64,000 nucleotides of DNA from CAYIHX01 sp964363305 (GCA_964363305.1 CAYIHX010000015.1:1-64000); one strand, 5' to 3'. Counted from the stretch's first letter, positions 25,577-34,088 are shown. The notes: a model not told the origin generated them from the letters alone. A program made the numbers and translations.

Positions 25577-26302
25577 ATGAAACCGATGAGTTCATCCATG
25601 CCAACTCGATTGATGGTGGCTCTTGATTATCCGACCTGGGCGGAGGCCCAGGCCCTGGTAACGAAGCTTCAGGGTTTGCCGGTTATTTTTAAGGTCGGTT
25701 TCGAACTTTTTGTCTCGGAAGGGCCTAGGAGTGTTGAGTCCTTGAAGGATCAGGGCTTTGAGGTTTTTCTTGATCTGAAGCTGCACGATATTCCCCATAC
25801 CGTCGCATCGGCCGTGAGGGCCGCGGGCCAGTTAAAGGTAGATTACCTCACTGTCCATCTCGGGGGTGGCCTGGAGATGCTTCTGGCGGCTAAGGCCGCG
25901 TGCGATGGGCCGGGGCCGAAGATTCTCGGTGTCAGCGTTCTCACCTCTTTTTCCTCGGAGGGTTGGAAGGGTGTCATCCAAGCGATGACTGGTGTCGATT
26001 GCTCCGTGATTTCTTCGGTCGAGGGTTTGGTTCGATTGGGAAAACAAGCAGGAATGGATGGAATTGTTTCTTCCGGCCAAGATCTCGCTGTCGTGAGGCG
26101 TGTATATCCGCGGGCGTTGACGGTTGTGCCTGGAATTCGACCACTGGGGACAGACGCGGGAGATCAGGCACGAATTATGAGCCCCTCGGAAGCAGCCCAG
26201 AATGGAGCCGGTGCTATCGTGGTGGGTCGTCCGATCAGTCGGGCGCAAGATCCGCGGTTGGCGGCGCAGAACATCCTTGCTGAGTTGGCGGCTGTCCGTT
26301 AG
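25577..26302 (+). CDS. pyrF: Orotidine 5'-phosphate decarboxylase
   Basis: Last step of UMP synthesis: decarboxylation of OMP in a TIM barrel. LMVALDYPTW holds the first substrate-binding aspartate; FLDLKLHDIPHTV holds the catalytic Asp-Lys-Asp array; VHLGGG and VVPGIRPLG with VVGRPI bind the phosphate. About 240 residues, usual for the bacterial group I enzyme. Several start codons are close together: a TTG at 25571 overlapping proS, ATG at 25577, 25586 and 25598. I list 25577. The gene follows proS directly and probably shares its transcript. pyrD is not adjacent. Confidence 0.95.
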   Translation: MKPMSSSMPTRLMVALDYPTWAEAQALVTKLQGLPVIFKVGFELFVSEGPRSVESLKDQGFEVFLDLKLHDIPHTVASAVRAAGQLKVDYLTVHLGGGLEMLLAAKAACDGPGPKILGVSVLTSFSSEGWKGVIQAMTGVDCSVISSVEGLVRLGKQAGMDGIVSSGQDLAVVRRVYPRALTVVPGIRPLGTDAGDQARIMSPSEAAQNGAGAIVVGRPISRAQDPRLAAQNILAELAAVR

Positions 26303-26314
26303 GCGACCGATATT

Positions 26315-27094
26315 GTGTCAGACTTACTCCATCTCAGAAATCCCCACAGTGCTTTAGCTGCTCTCGAAAATCGCCCGCAGGACTGCGAGCGGGTGATTGT
26401 TCCCGCTGCCCTGTTGCGTTCCGATCGAGGCGAGGGCCTGTTGGGTCGTGATGCTTGGCTCAAGGTCATGAACCTGGCTCGCAAGAACAAGATCGAGGTA
26501 TTTGAAGCAGCGCGAAAAGAGCGTGATCCCCGCGATCTGAAGGATGGCCGCCAAGGGGGAGCAGAACTCTGGGTCAAAGAGCGTGATCCCCTCTCCTTGG
26601 AAGAGCTGTTTGAGGGCGTGAAGGAAAACCCTGAAGATCGTGGGCTTTGGCTGGCCCTGGATCAGATTCAGGATCCCCACAACCTCGGCGCGATTTTTCG
26701 AACTGCGGCATTTTTCGGCGTCCGAGGGATCATCACGACTTTTGAGCGCGCGGCTCCGCTCTCGGCCACGGTCTATGATGTTGCATGTGGAGGCGTAGAT
26801 GCCGTTCCGTTTGCCATCGAGACGAATTTGGCGCGTTCTCTGGAGCGAGCGAAAGACATGGGCGTTTGGACCCTGGGTGCCTCTGAGCATGCTGACCAGA
26901 GCGTAGATCAGATTCCGCACGATCGGGCTTGGCTGCTTCTGGTCGGAAATGAGGAGCGGGGTCTTCGTCGGCTGACGCTCGAGAACTGCGACATGATCTG
27001 CCAGATTCCGCCTTTTGGGCACGTGGTCACTTCTTTGAATGTTTCGGTCGCCGCGGCAATTTTGATTTCGAAGCTTTCTTCGGCCTCAACTTAG
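26315..27094 (+). CDS. rlmB: 23S rRNA guanosine-2'-O-methyltransferase (SpoU/TrmH family)
   Basis: 259 residues from a GTG, 12 bp after pyrF. An N-terminal substrate-binding domain resembling L30e (VIVPAALLRSDRG onward) is followed by the SPOUT knot domain with its three motifs: LDQIQDPHNLGAIFRTAAFF (motif 1, catalytic Asn and Arg), LLVGNEERGLRR (motif 2) and IPPFGHVVTSLNVSVAAAI (motif 3). This domain pattern fits RlmB, which modifies the peptidyl-transferase loop at G2251; a tRNA methyltransferase of the same family is less likely. The 3' end overlaps the convergent amidotransferase gene by 68 bp. Confidence 0.85.
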   Translation: MSDLLHLRNPHSALAALENRPQDCERVIVPAALLRSDRGEGLLGRDAWLKVMNLARKNKIEVFEAARKERDPRDLKDGRQGGAELWVKERDPLSLEELFEGVKENPEDRGLWLALDQIQDPHNLGAIFRTAAFFGVRGIITTFERAAPLSATVYDVACGGVDAVPFAIETNLARSLERAKDMGVWTLGASEHADQSVDQIPHDRAWLLLVGNEERGLRRLTLENCDMICQIPPFGHVVTSLNVSVAAAILISKLSSAST

Positions 27095-28085
27095 CGGGGC
27101 CGATGGTTCGGATATAGTCGAGTCGAAAGGGCCAAAGCAGGGTCGTTTCTTCTTTGAGAACCAAAAACTCGCCATCTGGCAGGCTAAAGCTTCCGAGGGC
27201 ATGACCTCTTAATTGACAGATTTTCCGATTGGACCCTTCAAAAACGATATCCAGCGACGTTTTGTCCTCAGTCCATTGGTCAAGTTTCGCTCTCCATCGG
27301 TCGATTCGGGGATGGAGCGAGGGCTGATACGGCCGCACCTGAAAGAGCTGGCCGATTCCCGCGACGATTCGAAGACTCGCCTTTTCACCCTCGGCAGCGA
27401 GATTTCTTTGCGTTTCGCGATCCTGGATCGTGCTCCCGCCAAAAGTCCGAATCGCAGATTCAATATGTTCTTCAATGTCGTCTTCCGTGAGCCACTCGCC
27501 GATGAGTTGATGGTCCGCTTCGGGGTGAAACTGAAAGCCGTAGATTTGGCTTCCGATTCGATAAGCCTGGTGTGCACAGGCGCCTGAGCTGGCGAGCAGC
27601 GTGGCGCTGGGTGGGAGTTGAAAAGTGTCGAAATGCCAGTGGTAGACCAGAGGATCTGCCCCCGCCGAACCGATAATCCGGTCTTCCGCGCCTGACGGAT
27701 TGACTCGGATGGGATGCCAGCCGATTTCAGGGCGGGGATTTTTTTCGACTTTGGAGCCGAGGGCTCTGGCCAGAAGCTGGCCTCCGAGACAGATTCCTAC
27801 GATGGGCAACTGGTTCGCCACTGCGGCGCGTAGGAGTTCGCACTCCTTGGGGATCCATGAGTGATCGTCATGGTCGTTGGCTCCCATGGGTCCGCCGAGC
27901 GAGAGGACGCCCCGAATATTTTCAACATCCGGATAGGTCTCATTTTCGTAGGGGTGAATCACCTGCGTCTCAATCCCCTGGCTCTCCAGCGCGCGACGAA
28001 TCGCGGCGGCGTGTTCGTAAGGGGTATGTTGAATAATGAGTACGGGCCGTCTTCGATTGGGTCCGAGGTAGCGTTTTTGACTCAT
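27027..28085 (-). CDS. Class I glutamine amidotransferase-like protein with C-terminal extension
   Basis: 352 residues from the ATG at 28085, which has TAGGG upstream; an upstream in-frame start (28148) would lie in the promoter of the divergent gene. Residues 15-220 form a GATase domain with the nucleophile elbow GICLGGQLLA (cysteine) and the His-Glu pair in GFQFHPEADH. Similar free-standing proteins include GMP-synthase-like amidotransferases and gamma-glutamyl-hydrolase-type enzymes. The remaining 130 residues (from about WRAKLDQWTEDKTSLDI) form an unrecognised beta-rich extension ending in a basic tail KKASKSKLPRRPK. Substrate is unknown. The 3' end runs antisense into rlmB. Confidence 0.75.
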   Translation of the reverse strand: MSQKRYLGPNRRRPVLIIQHTPYEHAAAIRRALESQGIETQVIHPYENETYPDVENIRGVLSLGGPMGANDHDDHSWIPKECELLRAAVANQLPIVGICLGGQLLARALGSKVEKNPRPEIGWHPIRVNPSGAEDRIIGSAGADPLVYHWHFDTFQLPPSATLLASSGACAHQAYRIGSQIYGFQFHPEADHQLIGEWLTEDDIEEHIESAIRTFGGSTIQDRETQRNLAAEGEKASLRIVAGIGQLFQVRPYQPSLHPRIDRWRAKLDQWTEDKTSLDIVFEGSNRKICQLRGHALGSFSLPDGEFLVLKEETTLLWPFRLDYIRTIGPAKLRPKKASKSKLPRRPKHSKK

Positions 28086-28114
28086 CCCTACCACTACGAC
28101 GGAGTTTGAATTAA

Positions 28115-28142
28115 TTGACAACCCAGAAAAGAGTTCTAAAGT
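28115..28142 (+). promoter_or_regulatory. Sigma-70 promoter of the small barrel gene
   Basis: A perfect -35 TTGACA (28115-28120), a 16-bp spacer and TAAAGT (28137-28142) as -10 precede the gene. The start of transcription would be near 28149, giving a 16-nt leader that just contains the AAGGAG ribosome binding site. Confidence 0.6.
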
Positions 28143-28164
28143 CCTCACCTAAGGAGACTTACCT

Positions 28165-28767
28165 ATGAACATGAAATTATTGAGTCCTTTGGCTTTGATC
28201 TTGATCGCCTCTTCGCCGGTTTTCGCGGCGGAGCGGAATGCTAAGATGAATCACGATGTCGTTCGCACCTCGAGCGCGGCTACGAGGTCGAACGTCAACA
28301 TGTCGGATGTGGATGTCGGTTTTGGTCTGACCACCGTGGGTCAGTCGGGGCTCAGCTTGAACCTCGATATGTCTCAGACCACGAATCTGCAGATTATTTT
28401 CGGGATGGGTGTGGGCTCGAGTTCTTCCTCTTCTGCCGCCGCCATTGCGGCGGCACTTGCCGGGGTGCCTGCTAGCAGTTCGACCGTGACGCTTGGGGGC
28501 GGTGGTATTTTTCGTTACACTCTCATCGGTGACCGGAAGTTAGGCTTTCATGCCGGTGGTGGTACGGTTCTCGGAACCAATGGCGCGAACTTCTTCATCA
28601 AGATCATTCCTACCGTGGGCTTCCATTGGGTCTTCTTGGAGCACATCGGTGTTCATGTGGATATGGGACCGAATTTCCAGATCCTGGCCTCGAGCCCCGC
28701 GGCGTTCAGTTTCAGCTTGGGCGAGCATGGCAGTCCGTTCGGCTTGAGCTTGCATTACTACTTCTAA
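28165..28767 (+). CDS. Small outer-membrane beta-barrel protein
   Basis: 200 residues. A signal peptide (MNMKLLSPLALILIASSPVF, cleaved after FAA) is followed by a short polar region and about eight amphipathic strands: SLNLDMSQTTNLQIIFGMG, GGGGIFRYTLI, KLGFHAGGGTVL, FFIKIIPTVGFHWVF, and a C-terminal strand ending LSLHYYF, whose last aromatic residue is the BAM recognition signal. A serine/alanine-rich loop (GSSSSSSAAAIAAALAG) lies between strands 2 and 3. The gene has a good promoter and ribosome binding site, so it is probably abundant. The exact family and function are not known. Confidence 0.7.
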   Translation: MNMKLLSPLALILIASSPVFAAERNAKMNHDVVRTSSAATRSNVNMSDVDVGFGLTTVGQSGLSLNLDMSQTTNLQIIFGMGVGSSSSSSAAAIAAALAGVPASSSTVTLGGGGIFRYTLIGDRKLGFHAGGGTVLGTNGANFFIKIIPTVGFHWVFLEHIGVHVDMGPNFQILASSPAAFSFSLGEHGSPFGLSLHYYF

Positions 28768-28796
28768 GACAAATCCCTGCAATTTGGCTTGCCGGT

Positions 28797-28824
28797 GGGC
28801 CCGGGGTAGTATTACCTCGGGCCC
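28797..28824. other. Inverted repeat ahead of the tRNA cluster
   Basis: Arms of 12 bp (GGGCCCGGGGTA and TACCTCGGGCCC, one G-U pair) with a GTAT loop, 30 nt past the barrel gene and 6 nt before tRNA-Thr. No U-tract follows, so it may terminate poorly or be a processing site. A weak promoter TTGGCT-N17-TAGTAT (28784-28812) for the tRNA operon overlaps it, so the repeat could act as an operator. Confidence 0.5.
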
Positions 28825-28829
28825 ATTCT

Positions 28830-28905
28830 GCTGAAGTAGCTCAGTTGGTAGAGCAACGGTTTTGTAAACCGTAGGTCGCGGGTTCGAGTCCCGCCTTCAG
28901 CTCCA
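28830..28905 (+). tRNA. tRNA-Thr (anticodon TGT)
   Basis: 76 nt including an encoded CCA end. Acceptor stem GCTGAAG/CTTCAGC, D-arm GCTC/GAGC, anticodon stem ACGGT/ACCGT around TTTGTAA (anticodon TGT), and T-loop TTCGAGT. First of four tRNAs in the ancestral Thr-Tyr-Gly-Thr order before tuf. Confidence 0.95.
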
Positions 28906-28969
28906 TTTTCCCTCTTCTCAATCGGAGACCCCCCTGTTACAAGCAGGGGCCCTAAAAGACATATTTGAT

Positions 28970-29055
28970 GGAGAGATACCCAAGTGGCCAACGGGACCAG
29001 ACTGTAAATCTGGCGGCGAATGCCTTCGAAGGTTCGAATCCTTCTCTCTCCACCA
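28970..29055 (+). tRNA. tRNA-Tyr (anticodon GTA)
   Basis: 86 nt with CCA, a class II tRNA with a long variable arm. Acceptor stem GGAGAGA/TCTCTCC, anticodon loop CTGTAAA with anticodon GTA. It is separated from tRNA-Thr by a spacer holding a CCCCTG/CAGGGG hairpin (28931-28949). Confidence 0.95.
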
Positions 29056-29177
29056 TTTTATTTCGTAGGTCAGGCTGCAAATGCCCCTAAAGAAGGCATT
29101 GCGGAACTCCTGATTTTAGGGGAAGTTCCCGGTGCTAGATCAGCTCCGGGCCAGTTTTTTGGTTTTTAGGGGTAGGT

Positions 29178-29254
29178 GCGGGCATAGCTCAGTTGGCTAG
29201 AGCGTCAGCTTTCCAAGCTGAGGGTCGAGGGTTCGAGTCCCTCTGCCCGCTCCA
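29178..29254 (+). tRNA. tRNA-Gly (anticodon TCC)
   Basis: 77 nt with encoded CCA. Acceptor stem GCGGGCA/TGCCCGC, anticodon stem TCAGC/GCTGA with loop TTTCCAA (anticodon TCC), T-loop TTCGAGT. Two nucleotides separate it from the next tRNA. Confidence 0.95.
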
Positions 29255-29255
29255 G

Positions 29256-29331
<76 letters not shown>

Positions 29332-29395
29332 TTTTTTTAACAACAGCTAAAGACCCCAGGAAGGTCAATAGCACTTAGCGGAGGCCAGTAGGTAT

Positions 29396-30586
29396 ATGTC
29401 GAAAGAGAAGTTTGACCGTTCAAAACCCCACGTCAATATCGGGACGATCGGGCACGTCGACCACGGGAAGACGACCCTGACCGCCGCTATTACAACCGTT
29501 CTCGCGAAGAAGGGCCTGGCTCAGGCTCGCGGGTACGATCAGATCGATAACGCGCCTGAAGAGAAAGAGCGCGGGATTACGATCAATACGACGCACGTAG
29601 AGTATTCGACCGTAAATCGTCACTATGCGCACGTCGACTGCCCGGGCCACGCCGACTATGTCAAAAACATGATCACCGGCGCCGCCCAGATGGACGGAGC
29701 CATTCTTGTGGTTTCCGCAGCGGATGGCCCGATGCCGCAGACACGTGAGCACATTCTTCTGGCTCGCCAGGTCGGCGTTCCGGCGGTCGTGGTGTTCATG
29801 AACAAGTGCGACATGGTGGATGATGCCGAACTTCTGGACCTTGTCGAAATGGAAGTTCGTGAACTCCTCACTATGTACAAGTACCCTGGTGATTCGATTC
29901 CGATCATTAGAGGTTCTGCCTTGAAGGCGATGGAAGGCGATGTGGGCGACCTCGGCGAGTCGGCGATTATGAAGCTGATGGAAGCTTGTGACAGTTACAT
30001 CCCGCAGCCTAAGCGTGAGAAGGACAAGCCGTTCCTCATGCCGATCGAAGACGTCTTTTCGATTTCGGGTCGTGGAACTGTTGTCACCGGCCGTGTGGAG
30101 CGCGGTGTGATTAAGGTTGGCGAAGAGTGCGAAATCATTGGCCTTCGTCCGACGGTTAAAACGGTTGTTACTGGTGTTGAAATGTTTAGAAAGCTGCTCG
30201 ATCAGGGCGAGGCTGGCGATAACATCGGCGCACTTCTTCGGGGTACGAAAAAAGAAGATGTTGAGCGTGGTCAGGTTCTGGCCCATGTTGGAACGGTTAC
30301 TCCTCATAAAAAGTTCAAAGGCTCGGCGTATATCCTCACCAAGGAAGAAGGGGGTCGTCATACTCCGTTCTTCAAGGGATATCGGCCGCAGTTCTACTTC
30401 CGCACGACGGATGTTACCGGCGTTGTGACCCTTCCTCCGAATGTGGAGATGGTCATGCCTGGCGATAATATTCAGATCGAAGTCGAGTTGATCACTCCGA
30501 TCGCGATGGAAAAGGAACTGCGTTTCGCAATTCGTGAAGGTGGCCGTACGGTCGGCGCCGGAGTGGTTGCGGAAATCGTCGAGTGA
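29396..30586 (+). CDS. tuf: Elongation factor Tu
   Basis: 396-residue translational GTPase that brings aminoacyl-tRNA to the ribosome. G1 GHVDHGKTT (18-26 region), the switch I segment KERGITIN, G3 DCPGHADYVKNM, G4 NKCD and G5 GSALK are all intact, followed by the two beta-barrel domains (RGTVVTGRVERG; GGRHTPFFKGYRPQFYFRTT). GGAGG upstream is the ribosome binding site. It follows the four-tRNA block and ends at a strong terminator, before tRNA-Trp and secE. No second tuf copy is in the window. Confidence 0.99.
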   Translation: MSKEKFDRSKPHVNIGTIGHVDHGKTTLTAAITTVLAKKGLAQARGYDQIDNAPEEKERGITINTTHVEYSTVNRHYAHVDCPGHADYVKNMITGAAQMDGAILVVSAADGPMPQTREHILLARQVGVPAVVVFMNKCDMVDDAELLDLVEMEVRELLTMYKYPGDSIPIIRGSALKAMEGDVGDLGESAIMKLMEACDSYIPQPKREKDKPFLMPIEDVFSISGRGTVVTGRVERGVIKVGEECEIIGLRPTVKTVVTGVEMFRKLLDQGEAGDNIGALLRGTKKEDVERGQVLAHVGTVTPHKKFKGSAYILTKEEGGRHTPFFKGYRPQFYFRTTDVTGVVTLPPNVEMVMPGDNIQIEVELITPIAMEKELRFAIREGGRTVGAGVVAEIVE

Positions 30587-30620
30587 GGCAGATTCAATAG
30601 GTTCCTTCGGGGTTCATTCT

Positions 30621-30658
30621 CGGGGAGGAGGGCGAGTCGCTTTCTTCCCCGCTTTTTG
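30621..30658 (+). terminator. Rho-independent terminator after tuf
   Basis: A 14-pair stem (30621-30634 with 30638-30651, including three G-U pairs) closed by a three-base loop is followed by CTTTTTG. It separates the tRNA-tuf unit from the tRNA-Trp-secE unit. Confidence 0.75.
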
Positions 30659-30678
30659 AGTTTTGAGGGTATTAGGTT

Positions 30679-30754
30679 AGGGCAGTAGCTCTAATGGTAG
30701 AGCGGCGGATTCCAAATCCGTAGGTTGTGGGTTCGAGTCCCTCCTGCCCTGCCA
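30679..30754 (+). tRNA. tRNA-Trp (anticodon CCA)
   Basis: 76 nt with encoded CCA end. Acceptor stem AGGGCAG/CTGCCCT, discriminator G, anticodon stem GCGGA/TCCGT with loop TTCCAAA (anticodon CCA). The position between tuf and secE is the common bacterial arrangement. Confidence 0.95.
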
Positions 30755-30784
30755 AACTTCAATTCAATCTTTTCGGGATAGGCC

Positions 30785-31162
30785 ATGGAAAATCAGCATC
30801 AAAAATGGGTCAATCTCAGTCTCGTTGCTGCAGGCGTGTTGCTTGCGTATATTTTTTACGAGCTCGTGATGCGCCTTGTAGCGGCATATGATCTTGAGAC
30901 GCGTGTGCGGGAAATTGATTTTGTCGTTCAGGTCGGAGCCATCGGCTTAGGTGCGGTGACGGGGTTGGTGTTTCGGTACTTGGTGCCGCAGGCCAATCAG
31001 TTCCTGAATGAGGTTGTAGAGGAGCTTTCGCGAGTCACTTGGCCGACACAGAAGGAGACTTCTTCGGCTACGGTCGTAGTGATTATCATGGTTCTTCTCT
31101 CTGGGTTGATTCTGGGTGCATTTGACTATCTTTGGACCCGGGTGGTTCAGTGGGTCCTGTAG
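30785..31162 (+). CDS. secE: Preprotein translocase subunit SecE
   Basis: 125 residues with three predicted membrane helices (VNLSLVAAGVLLAYIFYELV; VVQVGAIGLGAVTGLVFRYL; VVVIIMVLLSGLILGAFDYL), like the three-helix SecE of E. coli. The amphipathic segment FLNEVVEELSRVTWPTQKET before the last helix is the universal SecE signature that clamps SecY. First protein gene of the secE-nusG-rplKAJL-rpoBC run, 28 bp before nusG. Confidence 0.96.
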   Translation: MENQHQKWVNLSLVAAGVLLAYIFYELVMRLVAAYDLETRVREIDFVVQVGAIGLGAVTGLVFRYLVPQANQFLNEVVEELSRVTWPTQKETSSATVVVIIMVLLSGLILGAFDYLWTRVVQWVL

Positions 31163-31190
31163 TTTGCTTGCAAGATAAGGAGTTTACGTC

Positions 31191-31748
31191 ATGACGGAAG
31201 CCAATCCCGAACCACAGAGTGAGATGTCGTGGTATGTGGTGCACACCTATTCTGGCTATGAAAATAAGGCCAAATTGGCACTTGAGGACCGGATTAAGAC
31301 TCACAAAAAGGAGCCTTTTTTTAGTGAGGTCATTGTCCCCGAGGAGAATGTTGTTGAGCTCGTCAAGGGTCAGAAGAAAACGACGAAGCGTCGCTTCTTT
31401 CCAGGGTACATCCTTGTGAAGATGATTTTGACCGACGAAACCTGGCACATTGTTAAAAACACCCCCAAAATTACTGGCTTTGTCGGCGACAAGGTTCGTC
31501 CGGTTCCGGTTCCGGAGTCGGAAGTTCAGAAGATGACGAATCGTATAGCAGAGGGGCAGGTTAAGCCGCGTCCGCGCGTTTCATTTACTGAGGGTGAGAA
31601 TGTTCGGGTGGTGGACGGGCCGTTTGCAAACTTTAATGGCACGGTTGAAGACGTCAATCCAGACAAGGGCAAGGTAAAGGTGCTAGTGAGTATCTTCGGT
31701 CGGTCGACACCGGTGGAGCTCGATTTTATTCAGGTTGAAAAGATCTAA
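31191..31748 (+). CDS. nusG: Transcription termination/antitermination factor NusG
   Basis: 185 residues. The NGN domain begins MSWYVVHTYSGYENKAKLAL and carries the RNA-polymerase clamp-contacting segment RRFFPGYILVKM and WHIVKNTPKITGFVG. The C-terminal KOW domain has GENVRVVDGPFANFNGTVED, which binds Rho or ribosomal protein S10. AAGGAG is placed 9 nt before the ATG. Located between secE and rplK as in most bacteria. Confidence 0.98.
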   Translation: MTEANPEPQSEMSWYVVHTYSGYENKAKLALEDRIKTHKKEPFFSEVIVPEENVVELVKGQKKTTKRRFFPGYILVKMILTDETWHIVKNTPKITGFVGDKVRPVPVPESEVQKMTNRIAEGQVKPRPRVSFTEGENVRVVDGPFANFNGTVEDVNPDKGKVKVLVSIFGRSTPVELDFIQVEKI

Positions 31749-31773
31749 ATTAGCGTGTTAACGGGAGCCGCTT

Positions 31774-32196
31774 ATGGCGAAAAAAGTTACAGGTCAGATT
31801 AAGTTGCAGATTCCAGGTGGACAGGCCAATCCGGCCCCGCCTGTTGGCCCAGCACTCGGTCAGCGTGGTGTTAACATCATGGAGTTCTGTAAAGCATTCA
31901 ATGCTCGAACGCAGGACCAGAAGGGTACCGTGATTCCGGTGATTATCACCGTCTATTCGGATCGCTCTTTTACCTTCATTACGAAGACTCCTCCTGCCTC
32001 GGTTTTGTTGTTTAAGGCAGCGAAAGTAGAGAAGGGATCTGGCGAGCCTAATAAGAAAAAGGCTGGTCAGGTCACCAAGAAGCAGGTCGAAGAGATTGCA
32101 AAACTCAAGATGCCTGATTTGAATGCAGGCAGTGTTGAGGCAGCGATGCGGACGATTGAAGGTACCGCGCGTAGTGCAGGTATTACGGTCGTATAA
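31774..32196 (+). CDS. rplK: 50S ribosomal protein L11
   Basis: 140 residues. The N-terminal domain holds the proline-rich helix GGQANPAPPVGPALGQRGVN and FCKAFNAR; the C-terminal rRNA-binding domain ends in GTARSAGITV. It forms the GTPase-associated centre with the 23S rRNA and is needed for the stringent response. Start codon after GGGAGC. Confidence 0.98.
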   Translation: MAKKVTGQIKLQIPGGQANPAPPVGPALGQRGVNIMEFCKAFNARTQDQKGTVIPVIITVYSDRSFTFITKTPPASVLLFKAAKVEKGSGEPNKKKAGQVTKKQVEEIAKLKMPDLNAGSVEAAMRTIEGTARSAGITVV

Positions 32197-32260
32197 ATCA
32201 ATTCAAACAAAAAGTGGGAGTTCGGGCTTGTACCGAACGCTTGAACCACGGAGGACGGAT

Positions 32261-32995
32261 ATGGGCGACAGCTCAAAGAAGACAAAGGGTCGTAATACAA
32301 AGAAATATGCGATCGCCCAGGCAAAGATTAAGGTGGGACATCCTTATTCCGTGAAAGAGGCGTTTAGTCTGATTCCGGAAGTTGCCTTTGCAAAGTTTGA
32401 CGAGACTGTGGACGTTGCTTTCAGTCTGGGTGTGGATCCTAAGCATGCTGACCAGATGGTTCGTGGTGCCTTGGTTCTTCCGCACGGTACCGGAAAAAAA
32501 GTTCGGATTGCCGTTCTAGCCAAGGGAGACAAGGCTCGTGAGGCCGAAGCGGCTGGGGCTGATACTGTGGGTTCTGAGGATCTCATCGAGAAGATCACCG
32601 GTGGTTGGCTGGATTTTGATAAAATGATCGCGACCCCTGATCAAATGGTTGCTCTCTCGAAGGTAGCTAAGATTCTCGGTCCTCGGGGACTCATGCCGAA
32701 CCCTAAGACGGGGACGGTGACGATGGATGTAGCGAAGGCCGTGAAGGACCAGAAGCTTGGCAAGGTGGATTACCGCACCGAGAAGACGGGCATTATTCAC
32801 GTTGTTATTGGCAAAAAATCTTTCGGTGCCGAGAAACTGATCGAAAATTTTCTTGCGATTGCAAACGCCATCATACGTGCGAAGCCGCCGACCAGCAAAG
32901 GTGCGTACATGAGGAATGTCGTGGTTTCGGCCACGATGAGCCCAGGGATCAAGGTTGATTCGGCTGATATTTTATCCGCAACTGGCAACGGTTAA
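32261..32995 (+). CDS. rplA: 50S ribosomal protein L1
   Basis: 244 residues from the ATG at 32261, which has GGAGG about 7 nt upstream; the frame is open further upstream but overlaps rplK and is not coding-like. Landmarks are the L1 signature LGPRGLMPNPKTGTVT, GKVDYRTEK and the C-terminal PGIKVDSADI. An N-terminal lysine-rich extension (MGDSSKKTKGRNTKKYAIAQ) precedes the usual start. L1 also represses its own mRNA in many bacteria; the leader between rplK and rplA (64 nt) could hold such a site but none is proven. Confidence 0.98.
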   Translation: MGDSSKKTKGRNTKKYAIAQAKIKVGHPYSVKEAFSLIPEVAFAKFDETVDVAFSLGVDPKHADQMVRGALVLPHGTGKKVRIAVLAKGDKAREAEAAGADTVGSEDLIEKITGGWLDFDKMIATPDQMVALSKVAKILGPRGLMPNPKTGTVTMDVAKAVKDQKLGKVDYRTEKTGIIHVVIGKKSFGAEKLIENFLAIANAIIRAKPPTSKGAYMRNVVVSATMSPGIKVDSADILSATGNG

Positions 32996-33012
32996 TCAGG
33001 AGTAGGTGAATT

Positions 33013-33540
33013 ATGAATCGCGACACTAAAGTCGAAATGACGAAGGCGCTCAAAGACAAATTCTCCAGGGCAAAAGTCGCTATTTTTGCCGACTACAAGG
33101 GGCTGAAGTCGTCGCAGGCGGACGAGCTTCGGCGAGCTTTGCGGACGACTCAGACCGAAGTGAAGGTTCTGAAAAATAATATTGCCCGCCTCGTGATGAA
33201 GGATGGGTCGCCAGATCAAAAGCTGGTGGTTGACGCCACGGTTGGCCCAACCTTAGTAGCGTTTGCTTATGGCGACATGGCAAACGCGGCCAAGGTGATG
33301 GCCAAGTTTGCGAAGGAAAATGAGGCGCTCAAGCTGAAGGATAGCTTGATGGGTGATCGTCGAATTAACGTCGCAGAGGTGAATGAGCTCGCAAGTCTCC
33401 CCCCTCGTGAGGTTTTGTTGGCGAAAGTGTTGGGCACGATGATCGCGCCCGTCAGTAGTTTTGTGGGTGTTCTTGCTGCGGTTCCGCGAAGTCTGGTCAC
33501 GGTTCTGTCTGCAATTGAAAAAAAGAAAACCAATTCCTGA
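33013..33540 (+). CDS. rplJ: 50S ribosomal protein L10
   Basis: 175 residues. RDTKVEMTKALKDKFSRAKV is the rRNA-binding N-domain; the segment VKVLKNNIARLV and GPTLVAFAYGD follow. The long C-terminal helix that binds L7/L12 dimers covers the last 40 residues (GVLAAVPRSLVTVLSAIEKK). The gene is separated from rplL by an unusually roomy 138 bp. Confidence 0.97.
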   Translation: MNRDTKVEMTKALKDKFSRAKVAIFADYKGLKSSQADELRRALRTTQTEVKVLKNNIARLVMKDGSPDQKLVVDATVGPTLVAFAYGDMANAAKVMAKFAKENEALKLKDSLMGDRRINVAEVNELASLPPREVLLAKVLGTMIAPVSSFVGVLAAVPRSLVTVLSAIEKKKTNS

Positions 33541-33678
33541 GCGTAGGTGCAACGCACTTAGGTTTGGATTCGACTAGTGACCAGGAAAGTGACTAGGGAA
33601 TGAAGATCGACGATGTCGGTCTCAACGCTTTGAGGTTAGGAAGGCCGAGAGCGAAAGAAGTAGGGTGAGGTAATTAAG
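33541..33678. other. rplJ-rplL intercistronic leader
   Basis: 138 bp without an ORF. I see no U-tract terminator and no clear -10. It may raise the translation or stability of the rplL part of the message, since L7/L12 is needed in four to six copies per ribosome. The ribosome binding site GTGAGGT lies just before the rplL start. Confidence 0.4.
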
Positions 33679-34056
33679 ATGTCGGCTATTACTAAAGAAA
33701 ACGTAGTTTCGTTTATCGAAAACATGAGTGTACTCGAGTTGTCTCAGCTCGTGAAGGAGCTGGAACAGAAGTTCGGTGTCTCGGCTGCGGCTCCAGTTGC
33801 GGTCATGGCTGGAGGCGCTGCTGGCGCTGCTGCTGCTGAAGTGAAGACTGAATTCACTGTTGTTCTCGCCGCGGCGGGTGACAAGAAGATCAACGTCATC
33901 AAGGTGGTTCGCGAACTTACGGGTCTGGGCCTGAAGGAAGCGAAGGATCTGGTCGAGGCTGCTCCGAAGGCTGTGAAGGAAGGCATTTCAAAGGCAGATG
34001 CGGAAGAAATGAAGCGGAAGCTTGAAGGCGAAGGCGCTAAGGTCGAGCTGAAGTAG
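33679..34056 (+). CDS. rplL: 50S ribosomal protein L7/L12
   Basis: 125 residues. N-terminal dimerisation helices (ENVVSFIENMSVLELSQLVK), an alanine/glycine hinge (AAAPVAVMAGGAAGAAAAE), and the factor-binding C-domain with KINVIKVVRELTGLGLKEAK and KEGISKADAEEMKRKLEGEG. It forms the flexible stalk that recruits elongation factors. Ends 266 bp before rpoB. Confidence 0.98.
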   Translation: MSAITKENVVSFIENMSVLELSQLVKELEQKFGVSAAAPVAVMAGGAAGAAAAEVKTEFTVVLAAAGDKKINVIKVVRELTGLGLKEAKDLVEAAPKAVKEGISKADAEEMKRKLEGEGAKVELK

Positions 34057-34088
34057 GTGATTGTACGTTTTGATCGCAGACCTGGAGC

